5,916 nucleotides of DNA from Anaerolineales bacterium (GCA_025966435.1 JAICRQ010000236.1:1-5916); one strand, 5' to 3'. Shown: positions 1 through 5,702, counted from the first letter of the stretch. Notes: generated by a model from the letters alone, not told the origin. Translations and numbers: made by a program.

Positions 1-671
1 AGCGGCAGGACAGCAAAACTGTAGCCCAGGAATGTGCTGCCTACATCGCCCATAAAGATCTTCGCTGGCGACCAGTTATGCCCGAGAAAGCCCAGGCTGC
101 CCGCCGTGATTGAGAGCGCTACCCAAAACACAAAGGAGTTATTTATATTCGAGGCGAGCCACATCCAGCCGATGCCAGCGCTCAACCCCACGCCGCCTGC
201 CATGCCGTCGATCCCATCCATGAAGTTGTAGGCATTGGTCAAGCCGAGAATCCACAAAAATGTGATGAAGATTCCAACCCCGCCAAGCTGCAGTTCCCCA
301 AACATAGGAATTGTGACCACCTTGAAGTATCCCAACCCTAAGATAGACATCGCGGCAACAATTCCCTGTATCAAAAAACGGAAGCGCGGCGAAAGCGAGT
401 GAATGTCATCGCGCCAGCCAAGCCAGGCAATGACAGCGCTGCCTACAAGGAAAATCAAACCTTTATAAAATCCTGCTGATAATACAAACCATAAGCCTGT
501 CCCCAAAACCAGAAGAACGAGGGCTAACCCTCCACCCCGGGGCGTGGGCACAGTATGCGAACTGCGTTCGTTGGGATGGTCTAGGATGCGACGATGTTTA
601 ACGTAATGCCGAATCAAATAAACACCATAATAGGAGAAAGTAGTGATAAGTAGGAATACGAAAGCTGTCAT
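1..671 (-). CDS. Polyprenyl-phosphate glycosyl-1-phosphate transferase, WecA/WbpL/MraY superfamily (partial, 3' end off window)
   Basis: The first 223 codons are present and the gene runs off the left edge without a stop. This integral membrane enzyme family moves a sugar-1-phosphate from a UDP-sugar to undecaprenyl phosphate, the first membrane step of O-antigen, teichoic acid or capsule synthesis. Family motifs appear in the usual order: DHPNERSSHTVPTPRGGG (residues 31-48), a WRDD aspartate pair (86-89) followed by SLSPRFRFLIQ, NAYNFMDGIDGMAGG (146-160), and FMGDVGSTFLG (206-216). Hydrophobic helices separate them (about 2-20, 48-66, 70-86, 99-116, 130-146, 162-176, 181-198). The DHPNERSSH type resembles WbpL/WecA-like enzymes more than MraY. 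The His-rich substrate-recognition loop would lie beyond the window. ATG 671 is the first start after an in-frame TAA (680-678), and no strong Shine-Dalgarno is visible. It is the third gene of the minus-strand polysaccharide cluster. The sugar donor cannot be told. Confidence 0.93.
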   Translation of the reverse strand, partial: MTAFVFLLITTFSYYGVYLIRHYVKHRRILDHPNERSSHTVPTPRGGGLALVLLVLGTGLWFVLSAGFYKGLIFLVGSAVIAWLGWRDDIHSLSPRFRFLIQGIVAAMSILGLGYFKVVTIPMFGELQLGGVGIFITFLWILGLTNAYNFMDGIDGMAGGVGLSAGIGWMWLASNINNSFVFWVALSITAGSLGFLGHNWSPAKIFMGDVGSTFLGYSFAVLP

Positions 672-729
672 GATGAGTTAGATTAAGACTGGGTTCACCA
701 GATCGGGAGGAGAAGAATCGTAGTTGAGT

Positions 730-1590
730 TTATGTTGAACTCAGTTCCAATTTTATCCCCTCCTCAAACGCCAATGGATCAAACCCAAAATCCCTTTTTG
801 CTTCTTCATAGCTAAAGTTCTTATTTTCGTTCAACCGTAGAATCTGCTCGGCTTTGATAGGAGTTGGAATTCGTACGTGTTCGACGAGTTTCAGCAAACT
901 GACGACCAGAGCGAACGGAATGTGAATCTTCCAAACCTGCTTCTTCATCTGCCGTGAAATTATATGGATGACCTCATTATAAGTAAGCGGAAATTTCCCG
1001 GCAATGTTATAACTTTTGCCAATCGTCTGATCGTTACACAGACAACTCACGATCGCCTGTGCGACGTCGCCCACATAGATGGGTTGCTGCAAATGATTCC
1101 CGTTGCCGAAAAACGGGACAATTGGAGAGTAACGCATGAACCGGATCAACCGCCACATGTTGCGGTCGCGGGGACTGCCGTAGATCATGGTTGGGCGCAG
1201 GATGGTGTACTGCAATCCGCTTGCCTCGATAGCGCGTTCGGCCGCGAGGCGGACCTGCTTGCTTTTGGCGTTCAACTGCGTGAAGATGGCGGTCGTGCTG
1301 ACGAAGACCGCGCGTGAGATTCCCGCATCCTTCGCGGCGCGGACGATGGAGTCCGCGTGGCCGAAGCCGAGGGAGGCAACGTTGACCAGTGCGTCGGTCC
1401 CGCGCATCGAAGCGGACAATGCCTCAGGGTCAGAGAGATCTCCGAGCACCCAGTCAATTTCCGGGGAAGGGAGGACCGAGCGGTCACTCCCCGGGCGGGA
1501 GAGGCAGCGTACTTCGTATCCATTTTTCAGTAAGAGAGGGACTACATAGAAGCCGGTGAACCCTGTCCCGCCTGTGACGAACACTTTCAT
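730..1590 (-). CDS. NAD(P)-binding SDR / nucleotide-sugar epimerase-like protein, catalytic motif atypical
   Basis: A 286-residue Rossmann-fold protein of the NAD-dependent epimerase/dehydratase (SDR) superfamily. It has the dinucleotide-binding GGTGFTG (7-13), an acidic DL after strand 3 (51-52), VNVAS (69-73), FVSTTAIF (96-103), ILRPTMIYG (130-138) and a later PIYVGDVAQAI (170-180), all in standard order. It is slightly short for an extended SDR (usually about 310-340). The canonical Tyr-x-x-x-Lys is not visible: the stretch after STTAIF reads NAKSKQVRLAAER (107-119), with no Tyr. It may therefore be an atypical SDR or use other residues. Context, between a WbuB-like transferase and a WbpL-like initiating transferase, suggests a UDP-sugar 4-keto-reductase or epimerase (a WbpV-like role), but this is inference. 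Its ATG overlaps the TGA of the upstream transferase by 4 nt, implying translational coupling. Base composition falls from about 60-70% G+C in the 5' half to about 35-47% in the 3' half. Confidence 0.88.
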   Translation of the reverse strand: MKVFVTGGTGFTGFYVVPLLLKNGYEVRCLSRPGSDRSVLPSPEIDWVLGDLSDPEALSASMRGTDALVNVASLGFGHADSIVRAAKDAGISRAVFVSTTAIFTQLNAKSKQVRLAAERAIEASGLQYTILRPTMIYGSPRDRNMWRLIRFMRYSPIVPFFGNGNHLQQPIYVGDVAQAIVSCLCNDQTIGKSYNIAGKFPLTYNEVIHIISRQMKKQVWKIHIPFALVVSLLKLVEHVRIPTPIKAEQILRLNENKNFSYEEAKRDFGFDPLAFEEGIKLELSST

Positions 1591-2807
1591 GCATGTACCA
1601 GTTTTTGCAGCAGCAGAAGCGTCTCATCCAATTTATCGCGGCGATCAAGGTTTTTTACCAGGTAGGCACGGGCGTTCTCCCCCATTTTCTTCACGCGCTG
1701 CGGGTCTTTCGACAGTTTCAGGATCGTCTGCGCAAGCTGTTTATGATTGCCGGGTTCGACAAACACTCCCCCATCAGACAATTCGATCACCTCACGGATG
1801 ACGCCATCGATGACCAGCACAGTCGCACGCGCAGCCGCCATGTAATCAAAGACCTTGTTCGGATAGGTCGTGCGGAACATCGGGACGTTCTGCAGGATCG
1901 CCAGACAGACATCCGATGAGGCGATCACGAACGGCATTTCCTTCTTCGCGCAGACCCCGGCAAAGATCACGTTATCCAGCTTCAACCGTTCCGCTTCTGC
2001 CTGGAGATTGGGGCGTTCCTTGCCATCGCCCCAAAACACAAAACGGATATGCTGTTCCTCTTTTAAGTGTTTTGCCGCGCATAAGACCGTATAAATGTCA
2101 TTTGCCTGCCCAAGGGCGCCCGCATACAGCACCACGAATTTATCCTCCAACCCCAATCGCTGGCGGACAGGCAACCCATTTACACTGGGGTTGAACATAT
2201 CCACATCCGTGCCATACGGGATAAACGTGATTTTGCTTTCCGGCACACCCTTGGCATGAATATATTCTTTATAGGCAGGGGAATTAACCAGGATATGCGT
2301 CGCCCGGGCATAGAGAAATTTTTCCAGCCAGCGCGCCAGCGCGATCACCACCGGGTTGCGTATCACGCCCATGCTGACCCCAAACTCGGGCCACAGGTCG
2401 CGCACTTCCAGCAAAAAAGGCTTACGGCGGATAAAGGCAACAAACCAGGCAGAGACCGCCTGAAAGATCTGCGGGGTTGTTCCCATGATGAGGTCGGCAT
2501 CTTTCACGCTCAGAGCCGTCCAGACGGAACTAAGCATGAAGCTGAAGAAAGAAACGATCCGCCAGAAATAACTGCGGTGAAGCTCGGGGTAAATATAAGA
2601 GCGGAGGACGCGCACACCGTCGATCACCTGCTCGGTGAACACCCCATGGCGCTCTACCGTGCGTTGACCCGTCTGGTAATTTAGGTCACTGGCAACAATG
2701 ACCAATTCATGCCCTCGCTCGCGAAGATATTGCGCCATTTCAAAGTGGCGCGTGTGACCTGGCTCATCGGGCGAGACAAAGGCTTGATTCAGTAATAGGA
2801 TTTTCAT
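1587..2807 (-). CDS. Glycosyltransferase family 4, WbuB-like
   Basis: A full-length 406-residue GT-B, retaining, GT4-type transferase, probably peripheral at the cytoplasmic face of the membrane and adding a sugar to a lipid-linked intermediate. The N-terminal acceptor domain has MKILLLNQAFVSPDEPGHTRH (1-21, with the usual Gly/His loop), HELVIVAS (33-40) and EVRDLWPE (134-141), the last being the hallmark of the WbuB-like subgroup. The linker IPYGTD (196-201) leads to the donor domain with FVVLYAGALGQANDI (224-238), FVFWGDG (256-262), VIFAGV (280-285) and YPNKVFDYMAA (315-325). In the last motif Asp321 stands where most relatives have the second Glu of EX7E, a conservative change. Hydrophobic stretches at 84-99 and 113-126 fit a membrane-associated N domain. 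It is the first gene of the cluster, 81 bp downstream of the anti-sigma-like gene and coupled to the SDR gene after it. No good Shine-Dalgarno precedes ATG 2807. Donor specificity (N-acetyl-fucosamine for E. coli WbuB) cannot be carried over from sequence alone. Confidence 0.93.
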   Translation of the reverse strand: MKILLLNQAFVSPDEPGHTRHFEMAQYLRERGHELVIVASDLNYQTGQRTVERHGVFTEQVIDGVRVLRSYIYPELHRSYFWRIVSFFSFMLSSVWTALSVKDADLIMGTTPQIFQAVSAWFVAFIRRKPFLLEVRDLWPEFGVSMGVIRNPVVIALARWLEKFLYARATHILVNSPAYKEYIHAKGVPESKITFIPYGTDVDMFNPSVNGLPVRQRLGLEDKFVVLYAGALGQANDIYTVLCAAKHLKEEQHIRFVFWGDGKERPNLQAEAERLKLDNVIFAGVCAKKEMPFVIASSDVCLAILQNVPMFRTTYPNKVFDYMAAARATVLVIDGVIREVIELSDGGVFVEPGNHKQLAQTILKLSKDPQRVKKMGENARAYLVKNLDRRDKLDETLLLLQKLVHA

Positions 2808-2834
2808 CGACGGAAGACGCTCTCAACCACCGTC

Positions 2835-2840
2835 ATTATA
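2835..2840 (-). promoter_or_regulatory. Possible -10 element for the glycosyltransferase cluster
   Basis: On the minus strand the 81-bp gap before the glycosyltransferase contains an exact TATAAT, which would place a start site about 20 nt upstream of ATG 2807. No recognisable TTGACA lies 16-18 bp upstream (the region is G-rich), so this is only a weak housekeeping-promoter candidate. The gap holds no good terminator: the only hairpin (CTGTT 2865-2869 with AACAG 2877-2881) has no U-run. Read-through from the sigma operon is therefore also possible. Confidence 0.3.
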
Positions 2841-2888
2841 TTATGATTTATCTATCCCCCGCGCCTGTTTCCGTTTAACAGCATTGCA

Positions 2889-3269
2889 TCACTTCATGAG
2901 TTCTCGTCTCAGGTAAGGGATGGTGAGAGCGGCAAAGAATCCGGCAAGGCTAAAAGCAAGCATGGGAACCAGCCAGCGTGCATTCACAAGGATTTGCTGA
3001 TAGAGGAGAATACTTTCCTTACGTATTTGCGCGACGACCAAGGGAGGCAGGTTTTGCAGGCTGAACCATACCGCGCCAATACAGATCGCAAGCGCCATGC
3101 CGAGAATCAAGTCGGTCCAGGTCAGGCGGAATGGACGCTGTAGGTGAACTGTCTGTATACGCGATAACACGTCTGGAGTGATATCGCGCGGCATGGACAT
3201 GACGGGATACGTGCGAAGGGCATCCTCCATCGCAAGATTCCGCTGTTCGGGCGTTAAGGAATTGTCCAT
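2889..3269 (-). CDS. Putative anti-sigma factor, small two-TM membrane protein without zinc motif
   Basis: A 126-residue protein directly downstream of, and overlapping by 16 nt, the ECF sigma gene. This is the classic position of a cognate anti-sigma factor. The first ~47 residues are soluble and include a helical EDALRTYPVMSMPRDITPDVLSRIQ-like segment (15-39 region), a plausible short sigma-binding domain. Two hydrophobic helices follow (about 52-70 and 98-119). The segment between them (about 71-97), containing an amphipathic stretch, would face outward. Arg-rich flanks (RPFRL 45-49; RRELMK 121-126) put both termini in the cytoplasm. There is no HxxxCxxC, so it is not a zinc-binding anti-sigma (ZAS) protein. 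ATG 3269 is supported by AGGAG (3279-3275, 5-nt spacer) inside the end of the sigma gene. The role is inferred from position and architecture. It could instead be an accessory membrane sensor. Confidence 0.75.
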   Translation of the reverse strand: MDNSLTPEQRNLAMEDALRTYPVMSMPRDITPDVLSRIQTVHLQRPFRLTWTDLILGMALAICIGAVWFSLQNLPPLVVAQIRKESILLYQQILVNARWLVPMLAFSLAGFFAALTIPYLRRELMK

Positions 3270-3829
3270 AAGGGCTCCTGATAAGTTTCCAGCGCGCGGC
3301 GCAACTGTTCCTTGGCACGGAAGAGACCAGTCTTTACTGTGCCCAAGGGCAGGTTAAGCATGGTGGCGATCTCTTCATACGAGAGCTCATTCTGGTAGCG
3401 CAACGCGATCAACAGGCGATAGTGTTCATCGAGGTGGTCGATAGCTTGGTGGAGATAGGATCGCAGCTCGCGAGACTCAACTCCATGTACGGGATTGCCG
3501 AATGCGATGTCCGTCTCAGGTATCTCTGCAATGACATCGTCACCCAGCTCGTTCAGGGACCGGCGCAAATGGGGCAGGCGGTTGTAGCAGAGGTTGGTGG
3601 CGATACGATATAGCCAGGTGCGGAACTGTGACTGCCTGCGGAAATTGGGAAGAGCCGTCCATGCGCGCACGAATGTCTCCTGTGCCAGATCGAGCGCTTC
3701 CTGTTCATTTTGAAGAATACGCAGAGCCAGGTTATACACATAGCGTTGATGCTCGGTTACCAGCACAGCAAAGGCTTCTGAGTCGCCTTTTTGGGCGCGC
3801 TGGATGAGATGTTGTTCCGGTTCTGGCAT
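3254..3829 (-). CDS. ECF-type (sigma-70 family) RNA polymerase sigma factor
   Basis: A 191-residue group 4 sigma factor with the two expected domains. Sigma2 covers about 5-85: FAVLVTEHQRYVYNLALRI 20-38, then DLAQETFVRAW 47-57 (core binding), then FRTWLYRIATNLCYNRL 69-85 (-10 recognition/melting). Sigma4 covers about 120-180: LRYQNELSYEEIATMLNLPL 143-162 and GTVKTGLFRAKEQLRR 163-178, the helix-turn-helix for the -35. The frame is open upstream to ATG 3886, but ATG 3829 (MPEPEQHLIQRAQKGD) is preferred. It starts exactly where ECF homology starts, and a well-formed ECF promoter lies at 3846-3873, downstream of the longer start. The Shine-Dalgarno is weak (GAGA) and the predicted leader is only about 10 nt. 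It heads an operon with the anti-sigma-like gene and diverges from the DUF4097-type gene. It probably controls itself and that gene. Confidence 0.95.
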   Translation of the reverse strand: MPEPEQHLIQRAQKGDSEAFAVLVTEHQRYVYNLALRILQNEQEALDLAQETFVRAWTALPNFRRQSQFRTWLYRIATNLCYNRLPHLRRSLNELGDDVIAEIPETDIAFGNPVHGVESRELRSYLHQAIDHLDEHYRLLIALRYQNELSYEEIATMLNLPLGTVKTGLFRAKEQLRRALETYQEPLWTIP

Positions 3830-3845
3830 GAAGGTCTCTACGCGG

Positions 3846-3873
3846 TTAGACAGGGGAAATGGAGAAAAGTTTC
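3846..3873 (-). promoter_or_regulatory. Predicted ECF-type promoter of the sigma operon
   Basis: Read on the minus strand: -35 GAAAC (3873-3869, followed by TTTT), a spacer of exactly 17 bp, then -10 GTCTAA (3851-3846). This matches the general ECF layout (GGAAC-type -35, about 16-17 bp, GTC-type -10). Transcription would begin near 3838-3842, about 10 nt ahead of ATG 3829, so the sigma gene would be autoregulated. It is the twin of the motif at 3912-3939. Confidence 0.72.
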
Positions 3874-3879
3874 GGAGGC

Positions 3880-3898
3880 GGACCATAGACTATGGTCC
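3880..3898. repeat. Perfect 19-bp palindrome between divergent promoters (candidate operator)
   Basis: GGACCATAG-A-CTATGGTCC, two perfect 9-nt arms around a single central base at 3889. It lies 6 nt upstream of the sigma operon -35 and 13 nt upstream of the -35 facing the DUF4097-type gene. A third, imperfect copy of the half-site follows in tandem (ATGGTCC 3892-3898, ATTGTCC 3899-3905). Position and symmetry suggest a binding site for a dimeric regulator acting on both genes. No candidate regulator other than the sigma pair is encoded in the window. Confidence 0.6.
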
Positions 3899-3911
3899 AT
3901 TGTCCACATCT

Positions 3912-3939
3912 GAAACTTTTTCTTCACCTGCCTGTCAAA
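3912..3939 (+). promoter_or_regulatory. Predicted ECF-type promoter of the DUF4097-like gene
   Basis: -35 GAAAC (3912-3916, followed by TTTT), a 17-bp spacer, then -10 GTCAAA (3934-3939). It shares GAAACTTTT, the CCT immediately before the -10, and GTC-AAC with the divergent promoter. The start site would be near 3944-3948, giving a leader of about 30 nt that carries AAGGA (3962-3966), 8 nt before ATG 3975. This makes the DUF4097-like gene a probable direct target of the neighbouring sigma factor. Confidence 0.72.
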
Positions 3940-3974
3940 CGAAGTGAGAACATCATACACGAAGGAAAAGAAAA

Positions 3975-5285
3975 ATGAAAAGACCGATTGTAATCAGCCT
4001 TCTCGGAATCGCGCTGGCGTTTGTATGCCTGGGCCTTGGTGCAGTAATCATCTTTGGTTTAGATGTCGGTTTTCCGGCTAATGATCCGTTCAACGTGCGA
4101 AATATCTCTTCGGAGTTGGAGGAAAGTAAAACCCTTAAAGTGGATGTAGACGAGCCAGTCTCGTTGAGAATAGATAATGCTGCCGGTGAAGTTTCCATCA
4201 CAGGTGCCGAGGTCGAGACGGTGCAAGTCAGGGTTGTTAAAACCGCCTATGAATCGACCCAGGAGCGCGCCGATCGGGAGGTGGAAAGCATCAAGTACAC
4301 TATCGAACAGACTGGCAACACCGTTACCATCAAATATGAATTGCCAAAGTCCATGAATCTCAACAATAAGATTAACACGGTGGATTTCTTCGTCACGGTT
4401 CCGACTACCACGACCGCAAGTATTGACGGCAGTTTCGGCGATATCAGCGTTACTGACATTAGCGGGAATGTGGACATTGCCAACGATTTTGGCGCTGTCA
4501 CAGTTGAAAACGTCGAAGGCGCGTTGTCCGTGTCAAACGATAGCGGTGAGGTAAATGCCCAATCCATCAAGGCAGGGAACGGAGAGATTGATCTCAATTC
4601 AGAGTTTGGCTCCATTACTCTCCAGAATGCGAACGGAAAGGATGTCACGCTAACATCCAACAGCGGTAGGATCATCCTAGACGATGTGCGCGCGACCGGT
4701 GATGTCACCACCAATACCGACTTCGGCGACACAACCTTCGAGAACGGCTCCGGGGATTCTCTCAGTATCGAAACCAACAGCGGCAGAGTGTTCCTGGCGA
4801 AGATTCGAATCAGCGGAGAAATCAAAGTGCAGGATGACTTCGGAGAGATCGAGCTGAATCAGGTGTCGGCTTCCTCCTACGACCTGCATACCAACAGCGG
4901 CTCCATTGCCGCAGACGGCGCAAAAGGGAAACTCAAAGCGTATACAGATTTCGGCAGCATTAACGTTACGAATGCCGAGTCGGTTACTCTCGATCTCAAG
5001 ACCAGTAGCGGAAGTGTGGAGTTCAGCGGCTCTCTGGGGGCTGGCCCACACCTGGTAGATACGGACTTCGGTGAAATTGTCCTGACCCTGCCCGCCGACT
5101 CAAAGCTGGACGTGGATCTCTCCACCGATTTCGGTACCATCAAATCGGATCTGCCCATCACGGTGACCTTGAACGGAAGCTCCAATTCCGATGGAGATCA
5201 GATCGTCGGGAGCATCAATGGCGGCGGGGACCAGTTTACCGCCCAAACCAGCAGTGGAAGTGTGACCATCCACGCCAACCAGTAA
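3975..5285 (+). CDS. Membrane-anchored DUF4097-like repeat protein, predicted beta-solenoid
   Basis: A 436-residue protein. Residues 1-4 are basic and 5-29 form one hydrophobic helix without a lipobox or clear cleavage site, so it is probably a signal anchor with the rest outside the membrane. Residues about 50-145 form a beta-rich entry region (SLRIDNAAGEVSITG 63-77). From about 150 to the end the chain repeats every 18-21 residues around a Gly. The turn motif is D/E-F-G-x-I/V at 153, 171, 210, 249, 288, 325, 364 and 385, and N/D/S-S-G-x-V/I at 189, 229, 268, 307, 344 and 426. The two types alternate strictly from 171 to 366, a two-coil unit of about 39 residues. This is typical of DUF4097 putative adhesins, predicted to be right-handed parallel beta-helices. 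Their biochemical role is not established; relatives sit in envelope-stress loci. It diverges from the sigma operon under a matching ECF promoter and is followed by a strong terminator. No enzyme motif is seen. Confidence 0.88.
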   Translation: MKRPIVISLLGIALAFVCLGLGAVIIFGLDVGFPANDPFNVRNISSELEESKTLKVDVDEPVSLRIDNAAGEVSITGAEVETVQVRVVKTAYESTQERADREVESIKYTIEQTGNTVTIKYELPKSMNLNNKINTVDFFVTVPTTTTASIDGSFGDISVTDISGNVDIANDFGAVTVENVEGALSVSNDSGEVNAQSIKAGNGEIDLNSEFGSITLQNANGKDVTLTSNSGRIILDDVRATGDVTTNTDFGDTTFENGSGDSLSIETNSGRVFLAKIRISGEIKVQDDFGEIELNQVSASSYDLHTNSGSIAADGAKGKLKAYTDFGSINVTNAESVTLDLKTSSGSVEFSGSLGAGPHLVDTDFGEIVLTLPADSKLDVDLSTDFGTIKSDLPITVTLNGSSNSDGDQIVGSINGGGDQFTAQTSSGSVTIHANQ

Positions 5286-5296
5286 ATTTGGATTAG

Positions 5297-5337
5297 AAAC
5301 GAAGACCGCCACACCATGGTGTGGCGGTCTTCGTTTT
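5297..5337. terminator. Rho-independent terminator, 40-bp perfect inverted repeat
   Basis: Twelve bases after the TAA of the DUF4097-like gene there is a perfectly self-complementary 40-bp sequence (5297-5336, centre CCATGG 5314-5319) with a GC-rich core. It begins AAACGAAGACC and ends GGTCTTCGTTT, followed by one more T. The T-run on one side and A-run on the other could let it stop transcription in both directions. It isolates the sigma-target gene from the small membrane-protein gene downstream. Confidence 0.88.
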
Positions 5338-5366
5338 ATGCTATTATCAGCGCAAAAGGACTGCGC

Positions 5367-5702
5367 ATGAGTGATCTCATTCCCTGCTTTGCCATCGTCG
5401 GCTCCCTTGCCATTATTTTCGGTTTTCTGGCGTTCCTCCGCTATATGAATTACAGGGAAACGATCGCGCTGGCAGAGAAGGGTGTACCGCGCCCCGAGCC
5501 AAAGCCCGGGAGTGGACTCCTGCGCTGGGGGATTCTGATCACGGCGCTTGGGCTGGCGCTGTCCCTTGGTCTTTATCCGATCGGCTTTGCCGCCGGTTAT
5601 GACTATCCGCTCCATCTCGGTCCCTGGATGCTGGGGGGCTTTGTGCCGCTTTTCCTTGGGTTAAGCTTAATTCTTCTACATGTCCTCACTCGCAAAAGCT
5701 AG
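5367..5702 (+). CDS. Small three-helix membrane protein, DUF6249-like
   Basis: A 111-residue protein with a hydrophobic helix at about 5-24, a short polar segment RYMNYRETIALAEKGVPRPEP (25-45), and two more helices (about 50-69 and 84-106). The segment Y-RETIALAEKGVP resembles the conserved juxtamembrane motif of small DUF6249-type proteins, whose function is unknown. The name is given from memory of the motif and is tentative. The frame is open back to ATG 5316, but that start lies inside the terminator hairpin. ATG 5367 is preceded by AAAGGA (5355-5360) with a 6-nt spacer and begins just before the first helix. A TATTAT at 5342-5347 could serve as -10, with no clear -35. Whether it works with the sigma module is not shown. 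Confidence 0.8.
   Translation: MSDLIPCFAIVGSLAIIFGFLAFLRYMNYRETIALAEKGVPRPEPKPGSGLLRWGILITALGLALSLGLYPIGFAAGYDYPLHLGPWMLGGFVPLFLGLSLILLHVLTRKS

Noticed and set aside
34..231. Plus-strand frame of 65 codons at the left edge
   Set aside because: It lies antisense to the initiating transferase, whose conserved motifs cover the same bases. It has no recognisable sequence of its own.
2845..2872. GGAAAC on the minus strand before the glycosyltransferase, as a third ECF promoter
   Set aside because: No GTC-type -10 occurs 15-18 bp downstream, so it does not match the two motifs in the sigma intergenic region.
2865..2881. Hairpin CTGTT/AACAG as terminator of the sigma operon
   Set aside because: Only a 5-bp AT-rich stem, and a G-rich sequence rather than a U-run follows on the transcribed strand.
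4247..4825. Long minus-strand frame (192 codons) opposite the DUF4097-like gene
   Set aside because: It is a shadow created by the repetitive Gly/Ser/Asp codons of the real gene. It is low-complexity, with no domain, ribosome site or promoter.
4431..5264. Repeats suggestive of a CRISPR or tandem DNA array
   Set aside because: The periodicity is in the protein (coil length 18-21 residues). The DNA copies differ widely and there are no spacers, so this is a coding repeat.
5100..5615. Minus-strand frame of 171 codons crossing the terminator
   Set aside because: It reads through the perfect hairpin and antisense to two supported genes, with no family resemblance.
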